From positions 62,001 through 126,000 of the forward strand of contig FONU01000007.1 in NCBI GenBank assembly GCA_900112995.1: DNA of 64,000 nt, in the 5' to 3' direction. Positions within the stretch are counted from its first letter, which is position 1. Each line of letters opens with the position of its first letter. Position numbers and translations under genes: made by a program. Source of the DNA: [Lactobacillus] rogosae (GTDB lineage: Bacteria; Bacillota; Clostridia; Lachnospirales; Lachnospiraceae). Below, piece after piece: positions 9,605 through 19,154 of this stretch. The notes under the pieces are model-generated. The model did no database searches and was not told the DNA's origin. It worked only from the letters and a program-made list of their open reading frames with translations.

Positions 9605-9633
9605 ATAATACATTATAGGAAGAAATAAGTCAA
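9605..9633 (-). promoter_or_regulatory. Sigma-A-type promoter for the helicase-metH operon
   Basis: On the minus strand TTGACT (9628-9633) and TATTAT (9605-9610) are separated by 17 bp, about 50 bp before the helicase start. It is back to back with the ABC-F promoter. Confidence 0.7.
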
Positions 9634-9638
9634 AAAAA

Positions 9639-9667
9639 TTGCAATTTATTCTTAAAGCAAGTATAAT
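9639..9667 (+). promoter_or_regulatory. Sigma-A-type promoter for the ABC-F gene
   Basis: TTGCAA (9639-9644), 17-bp spacer, perfect TATAAT (9662-9667), then AAAGAAAGGA before the ATG at 9704. Confidence 0.75.
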
Positions 9668-9703
9668 TCAACTAATTAATTTAAAGAAAGGAACACTGTT
9701 ATT

Positions 9704-11608
9704 ATGATTCTTTCCTGTAATAATATAAGTAAATCTTTTGGAACAGATGTTATTATCAAATCCTGTTCTTTTAATATTGAAGACCACGAAAAAGCAGCTA
9801 TCGTTGGTATCAACGGTGCTGGAAAGTCTACTCTTTTAAAGATTATAACCGGAATTGAACCTGCTGACACAGGACTTGTAACGTTAGCTAAGGACAAGAC
9901 TTTAGGTTATCTTTCACAGCAGCAAAATCTTAATTCAGACAACACCATTTATGATGAGCTTTTATCTGTGAAGCAATATATCCTTGATATGGAAGCACAG
10001 CTAAGAAGTATTGAGAACCAGATGAAATCAGCAGATGATACAGCTCTTGAAACACTTATGAAGAAATATTCAGACCTTAACCACGAGTTTGAATTAAACA
10101 ACGGTTACGCTTACAAAAGCGAGATAACTGGTGTTCTTAAAGGCCTTGGCTTTGCAGAAGAAGATTTCACACTTAATGTTAATACTTTATCAGGCGGACA
10201 AAAGACACGGGTTGCACTTGGCAGGCTTTTATTATCAAAGCCTGATATTATACTTCTTGACGAGCCTACCAACCACCTTGATATGGAGTCTATAAGCTGG
10301 CTGGAGAACTATCTGCTTAACTACAGTGGTGCTGTACTTATAGTTGCCCACGACAGATATTTCCTTGACAAGATAGTAAGCAAGATTATCGAGTTAGACA
10401 ATGGCAATGCAACTGTATTCTCAGGCAACTATACTGATTACGCTTCAAAGAAAGCTATCCTGCGCAATATGCAGCTAAAGGAATATCTTAACCAGCAGCG
10501 TGAAATCAAACATCAGGAGGAGGTTATAACAAAGCTTAAGCAGTTCAACCGTGAGAAATCTATTAAAAGAGCTGAAAGCCGTGAAAAAATGCTTAACAAG
10601 ATGGAATTTGTCGATAAGCCTGAAATTTTAAACGACAAAATGGATATTAAGCTTGAACCTAATGTAATAAGCGGTAATGATGTCCTTACTGTAGACAACC
10701 TTACTAAAGGTTTTGACGGAACTGTTCTTTTTGATAACATATGCTTCCAGATTAAACGTGGTGAACGCGTAGCACTTATCGGAAGTAACGGAACAGGCAA
10801 GACAACAATATTAAAATTAATTAATGGAATTATACCTGCCGATTCAGGCTCGATATATCTTGGTGCTAAAGTAAATATTGGTTATTATGATCAGGAACAC
10901 CACGTTCTTGACCCTGACAAGACTATTTTTGATGAAATCAGGGATGCTTACCCAGACCTTAATAATACACAGATAAGAAATACACTTGCAGCATTTTTAT
11001 TCACCAATGAAGATGTATTTAAGTATATAAAAGACTTAAGCGGTGGCGAGCGCGGACGTGTATCATTAGCCAAACTTATGCTCTCTAATGCCAACTTCCT
11101 TATATTAGATGAGCCTACTAACCACCTTGATATCACTTCAAAGGAAATTCTTGAAAATGCACTTAATAGTTACACAGGTACTGTCCTGTTCGTATCACAC
11201 GACAGATACTTTATTAATTCTACTGCAACAAGAATTATTGAGCTTGCCAATAAAACAGTTGTTAATTATATTGGTAATTATGACTATTATCTTGAAAAAA
11301 AGGATATACTAGGAGCAAAACCAATAACCAATAACACTTCTAAATCCAGCAGTTCAGCCATTTCAAAGCTTAACTGGCAGGAAGAAAAGGTAAAGCAGGC
11401 ACAGCAAAAGAAGATTAAAAACGAAATCAAGCGTACTGAAGAACGTATGGCTTTAATTGAGGCTGAGATTGAGGAACTTGATAATATGTACGCCGACCCT
11501 GCCATAAGCAGTGATACTGCCAAACTTATGGAAATACACACCAGGAAGGAAGCTCTTAGCAAAGAGCTTGATGAGCTATATGATAAATGGGGAGAATTAA
11601 CATTATAA
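9704..11608 (+). CDS. ABC-F family ATPase (ribosome-associated)
   Basis: 634 aa with two nucleotide-binding domains in one chain and no membrane segments. NBD1: GINGAGKSTLLK, signature LSGGQKTRVALGRLLL, Walker B IILLDEPTNHLD. The inter-domain linker (about 240-310) is charged and helical (P-site tRNA-interacting motif). NBD2: GSNGTGKTTILK, LSGGERGRVSLAKLML, FLILDEPTNHLD. A coiled-coil C-terminal extension (about 545-634) is present. ABC-F proteins act on ribosomes, relieving stalls or giving antibiotic resistance. The layout resembles housekeeping YdiF/Uup-type members more than resistance types, but the subfamily is inferred. Confidence 0.95.
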   Translation: MILSCNNISKSFGTDVIIKSCSFNIEDHEKAAIVGINGAGKSTLLKIITGIEPADTGLVTLAKDKTLGYLSQQQNLNSDNTIYDELLSVKQYILDMEAQLRSIENQMKSADDTALETLMKKYSDLNHEFELNNGYAYKSEITGVLKGLGFAEEDFTLNVNTLSGGQKTRVALGRLLLSKPDIILLDEPTNHLDMESISWLENYLLNYSGAVLIVAHDRYFLDKIVSKIIELDNGNATVFSGNYTDYASKKAILRNMQLKEYLNQQREIKHQEEVITKLKQFNREKSIKRAESREKMLNKMEFVDKPEILNDKMDIKLEPNVISGNDVLTVDNLTKGFDGTVLFDNICFQIKRGERVALIGSNGTGKTTILKLINGIIPADSGSIYLGAKVNIGYYDQEHHVLDPDKTIFDEIRDAYPDLNNTQIRNTLAAFLFTNEDVFKYIKDLSGGERGRVSLAKLMLSNANFLILDEPTNHLDITSKEILENALNSYTGTVLFVSHDRYFINSTATRIIELANKTVVNYIGNYDYYLEKKDILGAKPITNNTSKSSSSAISKLNWQEEKVKQAQQKKIKNEIKRTEERMALIEAEIEELDNMYADPAISSDTAKLMEIHTRKEALSKELDELYDKWGELTL

Positions 11609-11666
11609 TTCCAATACCAAAAACAGCGAAAAATGCCGAAATAAGGCAATTCTTAAGCGTTTTTTA

Positions 11667-11695
11667 TTGACAAAATTACCTATATGGAGTATAAA
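11667..11695 (+). promoter_or_regulatory. Strong promoter for HU
   Basis: TTGACA (11667-11672), 17-bp spacer, TATAAA (11690-11695). An ideal AAGGAGG ribosome binding site follows before the HU ATG, consistent with high expression. Confidence 0.8.
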
Positions 11696-11745
11696 TAACC
11701 TATACTTATTATTACTTATTTCATTTAAGGAGGATGTAGTTTATT

Positions 11746-12027
11746 ATGAATAAGACAGAGTTAGTTGCTGCAATCGCAGAGAAGGCTGAACTTTCAAAGA
11801 AGGATGCTGAGAAGGCTTTAAAGGCTTTCACAGAAACTGTTGCTGAACAGTTAAAGAATGGTGACAAGATTCAGTTAGTTGGTTTCGGTACTTTCGAAGT
11901 TGCTGAAAGAGCTGCTAGAACAGGTCAGAATCCTCAGACAGGTAAGGCTATTGAAATTCCTGCTTCTAAGGCACCTAAGTTTAAGGCTGGTAAGGCTTTA
12001 AAGGATACTGTTAACTCAGCTAAATAA
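11746..12027 (+). CDS. hup: HU-family DNA-binding protein
   Basis: 93 aa histone-like protein that bends and compacts DNA as a dimer. The sequence shows the standard HU features: [20 protein letters not shown] at the N-terminus, the [19 protein letters not shown] arm base and the [18 protein letters not shown] arm with its Pro. The codon choice (GTT, GCT, AAG, TTA) looks like a highly expressed gene. It has its own strong promoter and a strong terminator, so it is a monocistronic unit inside a run of plus-strand genes. Confidence 0.98.
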   Translation: MNKTELVAAIAEKAELSKKDAEKALKAFTETVAEQLKNGDKIQLVGFGTFEVAERAARTGQNPQTGKAIEIPASKAPKFKAGKALKDTVNSAK

Positions 12028-12051
12028 TTAATATTCGATAGTGGATATTGC

Positions 12052-12079
12052 GACTGTCACTTAGGTGACAGTCTTTTTT
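12052..12079 (+). terminator. Rho-independent terminator of HU
   Basis: Perfect 9-bp stem GACTGTCAC / GTGACAGTC with a TTAG loop, followed by six T. Confidence 0.92.
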
Positions 12080-12139
12080 ATATGTATTTATAGATACATA
12101 TAAATATTATCAATGAAATTCAGAAAACGGAGACACACT

Positions 12140-12592
12140 ATGGAAATAGAACGTAAATTCTTAGTTGCACAATTGCCAGATAATCTGGACAATTATAATT
12201 GCAGATATATTGAACAGGGTTATCTTTCAACTAAACCTGTAGTCAGGGTAAGACGTGATAATGATGATTATTATCTTACTTACAAAGGCAGTGGTATGAT
12301 GGCACGTGAAGAATACAATCTTCCACTCACCAAAGACTCGTATGAACATTTGATTAAAAAAGCTGACGGTAATATAATAACCAAAAAGCGTTATGAAATT
12401 CCAGATGGTAACGGATACACTATTGAACTTGACATATTTGAAGGAGCATTCAACGGCACTGTTATTGCAGAAGTTGAATTTAACACTATAGAAGAAGCTG
12501 ACAATTACATTATGCCAGAGTTTTTTACAGAAGATGTAACTAATAACCCTGAATATCACAACAGCAATATGAGTAAAAAGAAGTTCGACTAA
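12140..12592 (+). CDS. CYTH-domain protein (triphosphate tunnel metalloenzyme)
   Basis: 150 aa. Begins with MEIERKFLV, the ExExK signature of CYTH/TTM enzymes, which hydrolyse triphosphates (inorganic triphosphate, thiamine triphosphate) inside a beta-barrel tunnel. Alternating charged strands follow (VVRVRRDNDDYYLTYKG, IELDIFEGAFNGTVIAEVEF), as in the family. The ATG preceded by ACGGAGA is chosen; an in-frame ATG nine codons earlier lacks an RBS. It lies between HU and the ClC transporter with 31 bp to the latter, so those two may be co-transcribed. The substrate is not predictable. Confidence 0.9.
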   Translation: MEIERKFLVAQLPDNLDNYNCRYIEQGYLSTKPVVRVRRDNDDYYLTYKGSGMMAREEYNLPLTKDSYEHLIKKADGNIITKKRYEIPDGNGYTIELDIFEGAFNGTVIAEVEFNTIEEADNYIMPEFFTEDVTNNPEYHNSNMSKKKFD

Positions 12593-12623
12593 CGTAAACA
12601 CTCTAAGAAAAGAGGATAACCTG

Positions 12624-13913
12624 ATGAAAAAACTCTCTGATATATTAGATATAAGTCCTGATATTACTCTTGAAACACTTCAAAGAGCAAGAATGGCAGC
12701 CTTAACACTTATCAAATGGCTTCTCTGCTCTTTATTTACAGGAAGCTTTATAGGACTTATCGGAGCATTATTTTATAAAGCTTTACAATATGTAACAAGC
12801 TTTCGGATCCAACACCCTTACACTTTATTCTTTCTTCCTGCTGCCGGTATAATAATCGTTCTTATGTACCATTTTACGCACGAAGACAAGAATACAGGAA
12901 CTAATCTTGTAATAACAGCAATCCAGTCCAATGCAGAAGTTCCTGTCCGTGTTGCTCCTCTTATTATAATATCAACACTGCTTACACATCTTTGCGGTGG
13001 TTCAGCAGGACGAGAAGGTGCAGCCCTGCAGGTTGGCGGCTCCTTAAGCAATTTTATCGCCAAAATATTACATTTTGACGACAAAGATACAAGAATTATG
13101 ATTATGTGCGGAATGAGTGCCTGTTTCTCTGCTCTTTTCGGAACTCCTATAGCCGCAGCCATATTTTCTATGGAGGTTATAAGTGTGGGGGTTATGTATT
13201 ACGCCGCACTTGTTCCCTGTATTATATCCGCACTTATTGCTTCCGGCGTAGCTGGGTTATTCAATATAACACCAACTATGTTTATAATAAGCGAAATATG
13301 TGAACTAAGCATATCTACCGGAATAAGATTTATGATAATGTCAGTAATATTTGCCCTCGCAAGCATTGTATTCTGTTATATGCTTCATTCATCAGCCAAA
13401 ATATATTCTGAATACTTAAGCAACCCATATATCCGTATTATAATAGCTGGTGTGCTTGTTATTATTTTAAGATATATAACCGGTACTACTGATTATCTTG
13501 GTGCTGGTGCTCCTATGATTGCGGCAAGCTTTATAACAAGCTGTTCGTGGTATGTCTTTATTTTAAAAATGCTGTTTACAGCCATTACATTAGGTGGTGG
13601 ATTTAAAGGCGGTGAGATTGTCCCTACACTTTTTGTCGGTGCAACTCTTGGAAGCTTTTTGGCTCCTGTATTCGGACTTCCAATCGGCTTATGTGCCGCG
13701 TGCGGTATGGTAAGCGTATTCTGTGGCGTAACTAACTGCCCACTCACTTCTTTCATATTATCAATTGAAATGTTTGGTGCTGGTTCAATGAAATTCGTAA
13801 TTATATGCGTAGCAATAAGTTATATGCTCTCTGGCTACTACAGTCTTTATAACAGCCAGAAGATTGTTTACTCTAAATACAAGACAGAATATATTAACAG
13901 ACATTCACATTAA
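12624..13913 (+). CDS. ClC-family anion channel/antiporter
   Basis: 429 aa with about ten hydrophobic membrane helices. The gating-glutamate motif is GGSAGREGAALQVGG (Glu131), and GGGFKGGEIVPTLFVGATLG is the third anion-site block. The first selectivity block, usually GSGIP, is replaced by KNTGTN (about residues 89-94). This divergence, and a GREG motif not followed by Pro, recalls the CLC-F fluoride/proton antiporter branch rather than chloride transporters, but I cannot confirm this. There is no fluoride riboswitch in the 31 bp before the gene. No CBS domains; the C-terminus is short and basic. Confidence 0.9.
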   Translation: MKKLSDILDISPDITLETLQRARMAALTLIKWLLCSLFTGSFIGLIGALFYKALQYVTSFRIQHPYTLFFLPAAGIIIVLMYHFTHEDKNTGTNLVITAIQSNAEVPVRVAPLIIISTLLTHLCGGSAGREGAALQVGGSLSNFIAKILHFDDKDTRIMIMCGMSACFSALFGTPIAAAIFSMEVISVGVMYYAALVPCIISALIASGVAGLFNITPTMFIISEICELSISTGIRFMIMSVIFALASIVFCYMLHSSAKIYSEYLSNPYIRIIIAGVLVIILRYITGTTDYLGAGAPMIAASFITSCSWYVFILKMLFTAITLGGGFKGGEIVPTLFVGATLGSFLAPVFGLPIGLCAACGMVSVFCGVTNCPLTSFILSIEMFGAGSMKFVIICVAISYMLSGYYSLYNSQKIVYSKYKTEYINRHSH

Positions 13914-13920
13914 TTATAAT

Positions 13921-13984
13921 AAAAAAGGCAATTCATACAGAATTATCATATCTACCGATTTTTCTGCTAATGAATTGCCTTTTT
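13921..13984. terminator. Bidirectional terminator between convergent genes
   Basis: GGCAATTCA (13927-13935) pairs with TGAATTGCC (13971-13979); six A precede and five T follow, so it can end both the ClC transcript and the minus-strand binding-protein transcript. A run of TTTTACTGC-like repeats follows to about 14010. Confidence 0.85.
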
Positions 13985-14034
13985 ACTGCTTTTACCGCTT
14001 TTACTGCTTTAACTATGCATCATTCTTATATATT

Positions 14035-15060
14035 TTATTTGTAGAAATTGTCCTCTGGAAGCTTTCCACCAACTGAAGCTGGATTTGCTTCGTAAAGAAC
14101 ATTTAAATATTTGCTTATTTTGTCTTTGGCATCACTGCCTGTTATTATTGTTATGTTGCATTTAGGTATTGCCTGCTTTGCAACTGCGGCTTTTGTTATA
14201 CCATATTTTTCTACAAGTGTTGAAACCTCATCTACATTTGCATTAACATAATCTGCTGAAAGCTTATATTCCTCAAGGAACTTGTCAACCGCAGCCTTAT
14301 GGTTATTGTAATATTCTGTATTGACAACTATTACACCTGTTACTACTGTACTTCCGTCCTTTGATACATTTTCCCATTCCTTAGTAACATCAAGAGCTAT
14401 TCTTGCTTCCTTATTATTCATAAGAACTGTTGTAGCAAATGGCTGTGGAAGCATAGCTACAGTTTCTTCCTTCGCTGATGCCATAATAGCCGCAACCTCG
14501 GAAGCCTCTGACTTAAATTCAATGTGTACATCCTTATCAGGGTCAATTCCGTTGGTATTTAAAAGGTATCTTAATGTATATTCAGGTGTAGTTCCTTTAC
14601 CTGTTGTGTATATTGTACGTCCTTTAAGGTCGCTTACATTAGTTACCTCGCCCTTATTATCAAGTATATATAACACGCCAAGTGTATTAATTCCTACAAC
14701 AGATACCTTGCCATTACTCTTATTATAAAGTGTTGCCGCCGCATTACAAGGCATAGCTGCAATCTGGACATCGCCCTTTATAAGGTCTGCTGTAAATGCA
14801 TCTGCCGCCGCCTCTATCTGAAATGTGTAATTATTGGCTGTTTTATTATCCTCATTATCGCTCATAAGCTTAACCATTCCGATAGCTGTAGGTCCTTTAA
14901 GTGCAGCTACTTTTATGTCTTCGCTTACATACTCACTTGTACTTTCCTGTGTTGCATTGTCTGACTTATCACTGCTGTTACTGCCACAGGCTGTAAACAT
15001 TACGCTGACCATTACAAGCATAAGAATAGCAGCTGTCAGTTTCCTCATTCTCTCTCTCAT
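14035..15060 (-). CDS. Solute-binding lipoprotein, NMT1/SsuA-like
   Basis: 341 aa. A signal peptide with lipobox FTAC (Cys about residue 24) is followed by a low-complexity Ser/Asn/Asp linker and a type-2 periplasmic binding fold of the nitrate/taurine/thiamine-precursor class (KVAALKGPTAIGMVKLM region, DLKGRTIYTTGKGTTPEYTLRYLL). It should be anchored outside the membrane and deliver a small molecule to an ABC importer, but no permease or ATPase gene is adjacent. The start used overlaps the recJ stop (ATGA) and has AAGGAAA upstream; an ATG five codons earlier has poor spacing. The ligand is unknown. Confidence 0.88.
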   Translation of the reverse strand: MRERMRKLTAAILMLVMVSVMFTACGSNSSDKSDNATQESTSEYVSEDIKVAALKGPTAIGMVKLMSDNEDNKTANNYTFQIEAAADAFTADLIKGDVQIAAMPCNAAATLYNKSNGKVSVVGINTLGVLYILDNKGEVTNVSDLKGRTIYTTGKGTTPEYTLRYLLNTNGIDPDKDVHIEFKSEASEVAAIMASAKEETVAMLPQPFATTVLMNNKEARIALDVTKEWENVSKDGSTVVTGVIVVNTEYYNNHKAAVDKFLEEYKLSADYVNANVDEVSTLVEKYGITKAAVAKQAIPKCNITIITGSDAKDKISKYLNVLYEANPASVGGKLPEDNFYK

Positions 15061-16778
15061 ATTGTTTCCTTCCATTCCTTTATAATTATCTGTAATGACA
15101 TTATTCCGTTAAATGTATTGATATCCGGATAATATATTATAGAAATTCTCATTCCTGCCCTTGGAATATCATCTATATTATTAATTCCAAACTGTACAGC
15201 AGGTACATAAGTTCCGTCCTCTGTTTCTAACTGGCATCTAAGAACATTTTTGTTCTTTCCAATAACTGAAGCTGTCTTTACATATAAGTTCCTATCTGCA
15301 AATACCGGCTTTTCATTACCCTTTCCGAATGGTTCAAGCAGCTTTAACTGGTTAACCAGCCGGATATTGGCATACGATACAGGCATTGGAACATCAATCC
15401 ACATTTTAGGAATTAAATCCTCATCTGTAAGTATCGCATTATCATTCAGCATTTTTCTGAATATGTCAATATCAGATATTGCTAATGATAAACCAGCCGC
15501 CATAGGATGTCCACCATATTTAGTGAGAACATTTTTACATTTATTAATCTCTTCGTACATATTATAGCCTTCGATTGAACGTCCTGAGCCTTTTGCCCCG
15601 TCCTCAGCATTAGTAATAACAAATGTAGGCCTGTAATATCTTTCTTTAATTCTGCCTGCTATTATTCCAGCTATGCTCTCGTGGCAGTCCTTTAAATATA
15701 TAACAAGCACTCTATCCTTAAGAAGACCAGTATTCTCTACTAATTCTATTGCCTTCTGCGTCTCCTGCTCTGTCATTGACTTTCTTTCATTATTAAGGGC
15801 TATAAGCTCTTTTGCCATATTATGTGCCTTTTCATTATCCTTGCAAAGCATAAGTTCAATTGCCTGTCTTGCTGTATCAAGACGTCCACTGGCGTTAAGA
15901 CATGGTCCTATTACAAAGCCTATATGATATGAGCTTATATTATTAATATCAAGCTGGCACTCCTCTATAAGTGCCCTAAGCCCTGTATTTTTTGTATGTG
16001 CAATATGCTTAAGGCCATATTTAACTACTATTCTATTCTCGTCAATAAGGTCGACTATATCACCTACAGTGGCTATTGCCATAAATTCAATATAATCTTC
16101 AAGCTCTTTCTTATCAAGCCCTAATCTGTCATATAACAGGCTTATAAGCTTATATGCAACGCCTGCTCCACATAACAGCTTAAATGGATAATCACAATCT
16201 GCCTGTTTAGGGTTAATAACTGCATCTGCCGGAGGTACAATGTATACCTTTTTATCGTCCTTTATCTCAAATGGAACATCGTGGTGGTCGGTCACTATCA
16301 TTGTAATTCCATTATCCTTTGCATACCTGACCTGATTATATGCAGCTATTCCATTATCACAGGTAACAATTGTATCAATCCCTTCATTGATTGCATTGTC
16401 TATTAAATGCTCATTAATTCCATAACCATCATTTATCCTATGCGGCACAACATAATCCACATCTGCTCCTGCCGCCTTTAAGCCGCAGAATAATATATAA
16501 ATAGAACATATTCCATCAATATCATAATCTCCGATTATTCTTACAGGCTTATGTTCCTCTATTTTCTTAGTAATAATATCAACAAATTTATCGGCATCTT
16601 TCATACTATGAGGATTATGTATATCGTTAAGATTCCCATTAAGATACATATCTATATCTTTACTGCCGCATATATCCCTGTTTCTTATTATACGGGCAAG
16701 AACCTGATCTATTCCGTATTCAGAGGCTATCTGCTTAAAATCTGCTTTTTTGGCGTATACCATCCATTTGCTGTTCAC
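15057..16778 (-). CDS. recJ: Single-stranded-DNA-specific exonuclease RecJ
   Basis: 573 aa. DHH phosphoesterase motifs: RIIGDYDIDGICSIYIL (motif I), VTCDNGIAA, VTDHHDVP (DHH motif III), and the DHHA1 block KYGGHPMAAGLSL near residue 440. It degrades 5'-ended single-stranded DNA in repair and recombination. The C-terminal OB-like region (about 470-573) is present. Length is normal for Firmicutes RecJ. It is translationally coupled to the downstream lipoprotein gene by a four-base overlap, an unexpected partnership. Confidence 0.95.
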   Translation of the reverse strand: MNSKWMVYAKKADFKQIASEYGIDQVLARIIRNRDICGSKDIDMYLNGNLNDIHNPHSMKDADKFVDIITKKIEEHKPVRIIGDYDIDGICSIYILFCGLKAAGADVDYVVPHRINDGYGINEHLIDNAINEGIDTIVTCDNGIAAYNQVRYAKDNGITMIVTDHHDVPFEIKDDKKVYIVPPADAVINPKQADCDYPFKLLCGAGVAYKLISLLYDRLGLDKKELEDYIEFMAIATVGDIVDLIDENRIVVKYGLKHIAHTKNTGLRALIEECQLDINNISSYHIGFVIGPCLNASGRLDTARQAIELMLCKDNEKAHNMAKELIALNNERKSMTEQETQKAIELVENTGLLKDRVLVIYLKDCHESIAGIIAGRIKERYYRPTFVITNAEDGAKGSGRSIEGYNMYEEINKCKNVLTKYGGHPMAAGLSLAISDIDIFRKMLNDNAILTDEDLIPKMWIDVPMPVSYANIRLVNQLKLLEPFGKGNEKPVFADRNLYVKTASVIGKNKNVLRCQLETEDGTYVPAVQFGINNIDDIPRAGMRISIIYYPDINTFNGIMSLQIIIKEWKETI

Positions 16779-16815
16779 GTTTGTTCTCCATTCTTATGGC
16801 AATATTGCTTGTATT

Positions 16816-16849
16816 AAAAATGGTGCATCGTTTGATGATGCACCATTTT
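16816..16849 (-). terminator. Rho-independent terminator of secDF
   Basis: ATGGTGCATC / GATGCACCAT stem; on the minus strand it is followed by five T, 34 bp after the secDF stop. Confidence 0.85.
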
Positions 16850-16882
16850 ACTGCTTTACAAAGCCATTATATTAATTATTTA

Positions 16883-19123
16883 TTATACCTGAGCTCCGTC
16901 TTTACCTATGCTTTCTGCTTTTTTTCTTTTATTAACTGCTTCATCAATAACTCCTCTGTTCTTTCCACCAAGCATATACCAGAATGAACTTGTAAGGAAT
17001 ACTGATGAGTAGAAACCTACGATAATACCAACAATAAGTGGAAGTGAGAATTCCTTAACTGATGTTACACCGAGTATGTATAACATAACCAGCATAATAA
17101 GAGTTGTTATTGTTGTATTAATATTTCTTGTTAATGTACTTGTTATAGCTGAGTTAACAAGCTCTGTAATATTAGTCTTAGAGTTAGCACCCTTTAACAT
17201 TTCCCTGATACGGTCAAATATAATGATTGTACCATTAATTGAGTAACCTACTATTGTAAGCATACAGGCAATAAATGTGTTACCTACTGGCACTCTGAAT
17301 ACTGCATAGAATGTAATAACTACTAATACATCCTGTAAAAGAGCCATAACAGCTGCAAGCGCGAATTTGATATCCCTGAATCTTGCAAAGATATATATAA
17401 GCATTGCTATTGTAGCAAGAATTACTGAAAGAATAGCATTCTTCTTCATAGTACTGCTGACAGATGAGCTGATTGTGTCTGTCTCAACTATTGAACCATC
17501 TTCAATAGGGAACTTAGCTGTTACAGCTTCCTCAACAGCTTCTCTTTGCTCAAGTGAAAGGTCTGTTGTCTTAAATGAAACCTTAGTTGAGTTCTGAACC
17601 TTCTGCTGTTGTACTTCTGTTATACCTGCAGCATCCCTGATTACAGGAATAATATCATTCTCTATCTCTGACTGTGAATATTCTTTGTCAAATGTAAAGC
17701 TTGTTGTTGAACCGCCAACAAATTCAAGGCTGAAATTAAGTGCTCTGTTACCAAGTGCACTCTGTACTCCCATTGTTATAAAACCAATAACAATAAGAAC
17801 AATTGAAACCGTAATAGTCCATTTCTTAATTGAAAGAATATCATAAGTTCTTCTATGTGTTGTCTTTCCATACATCGATGGCTTAGTAAGACCAAAGTTA
17901 TAAAGAAGCTTCATAATAACCTTAGTAATTACAAGTGCTGTAAATATTGAAACTATGTTACCTACTGCAAGAGTTGTTGCAAATCCCTTAACAGGACCAG
18001 TACCGAATATATAAAGTACAATAGCTGCAATAAGTGTTGTTACGTTACCATCAACGATAGCTGATGTAGCTTTGTCGTAACCTGCAAGAATAGAATTCTC
18101 AACACTCTTTCCTGCGGCTATCTCTTCCCTGATACGTGTATAGATAATAACATTGGCATCAACCGCCATACCAATACCAAGTATGATACCGGCAATACCC
18201 GGAAGTGTTAATGTAAGATCATATACACTTACAAGGAATAATACTAATGTTGTGTATATAATAAGCGAAAGTGTTGCAACAACACCTGGTACTCTGTATA
18301 TAGCAATCATAAATACACATAACAATGCAAAACCAATAGCTGCTGCTATAAGACTTGTATGAATTGCATCGTGTCCTAACTGTGCACCTACGATATTAGA
18401 GCTTACTTCATTAAGTGTAAGAGGAATAGATCCAATTCTTATGTATGTAGCAAGATTATCTGCCGCATCAAATGTTTCCATACCTGTAATTGAAGCATTA
18501 CCACCTGTTATAGCCTGATTAACTGTTGGATAACTTACAACCGAACCATCATATACTATGTATATTCTGCTTCCTATATTGTTAGCTGTTGCCTCAGCGA
18601 ACTTATCTCCACCTTCATCTGTAAATGTAAGCGATACACCATATGGTGTGCTGTCTTTAGATGATGTATCTGTGTAAGCCTGTGCTGTCTTTACGTCAGA
18701 ACCTGTAAGAAGTGGTGTGTAATCCTCTCCCTGTGACCACGCTGTATAACCTGTGTAATCAAGGAATTCAAGTGAACCTGGTGTTCCTAATTCTGTAAGA
18801 ATTTCATTAGCATCTGTAACACCTGGAATTTCTACTGTAATTCTGTTCTCGCCCTCTTTGTAGACCTGAGATTCTGTACTTCTTCCCTCGATACGTTTCT
18901 CAAGCTTATATATAGTATCTTCTATATCCTGGGAACTTGGGTTATCTTCTTTAATCTCATAAGTAATACTGACACCACCTGCAAGGTCAAGACCTAAGTT
19001 GATGTCCTTAGCACTGCCATAGCCTTTGCCGTTCATTCCGAATATAGCTGTAAGCGAAAGTCCTACAAGCAATACAAGAATAATAATGCTATAGCTTATC
19101 TTCTTAGTTAAATTGTACTTCAT
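16883..19123 (-). CDS. secDF: Fused protein-export membrane protein SecDF
   Basis: 746 aa. The SecD half comes first: N-terminal TM, LGLDLAGGVSITYEI, large extracellular P1 domain, then GIAGIILGIGMAVDANVIIYTRIREE. The SecF half begins at about residue 435 (YDILSIKKWTITVSIVLIVI) and contains the matching TIVGYSINGTIIIFDRIRE block. Twelve membrane segments are expected. The complex uses the proton gradient to help SecYEG-translocated chains leave the membrane. The C-terminus is short and cytoplasmic (NKRKKAESIGKDG). The SD (GGGAG) is about 13 bases from the ATG, a little long. Confidence 0.97.
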   Translation of the reverse strand: MKYNLTKKISYSIIILVLLVGLSLTAIFGMNGKGYGSAKDINLGLDLAGGVSITYEIKEDNPSSQDIEDTIYKLEKRIEGRSTESQVYKEGENRITVEIPGVTDANEILTELGTPGSLEFLDYTGYTAWSQGEDYTPLLTGSDVKTAQAYTDTSSKDSTPYGVSLTFTDEGGDKFAEATANNIGSRIYIVYDGSVVSYPTVNQAITGGNASITGMETFDAADNLATYIRIGSIPLTLNEVSSNIVGAQLGHDAIHTSLIAAAIGFALLCVFMIAIYRVPGVVATLSLIIYTTLVLFLVSVYDLTLTLPGIAGIILGIGMAVDANVIIYTRIREEIAAGKSVENSILAGYDKATSAIVDGNVTTLIAAIVLYIFGTGPVKGFATTLAVGNIVSIFTALVITKVIMKLLYNFGLTKPSMYGKTTHRRTYDILSIKKWTITVSIVLIVIGFITMGVQSALGNRALNFSLEFVGGSTTSFTFDKEYSQSEIENDIIPVIRDAAGITEVQQQKVQNSTKVSFKTTDLSLEQREAVEEAVTAKFPIEDGSIVETDTISSSVSSTMKKNAILSVILATIAMLIYIFARFRDIKFALAAVMALLQDVLVVITFYAVFRVPVGNTFIACMLTIVGYSINGTIIIFDRIREMLKGANSKTNITELVNSAITSTLTRNINTTITTLIMLVMLYILGVTSVKEFSLPLIVGIIVGFYSSVFLTSSFWYMLGGKNRGVIDEAVNKRKKAESIGKDGAQV

Positions 19124-19154
19124 TTTACTATTAATACTCCCTTCAACATTCCTT

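Noticed and set aside
7232-9700. Cobalamin or SAM riboswitch ahead of the metH operon
   Set aside because: The gap between promoter and helicase start is about 50 bp and no B12-box or SAM-box sequence is visible; genes inside the operon abut or overlap.
12593-12623. Fluoride riboswitch ahead of the ClC gene
   Set aside because: Only 31 bp separate the two genes and they lack the riboswitch core.
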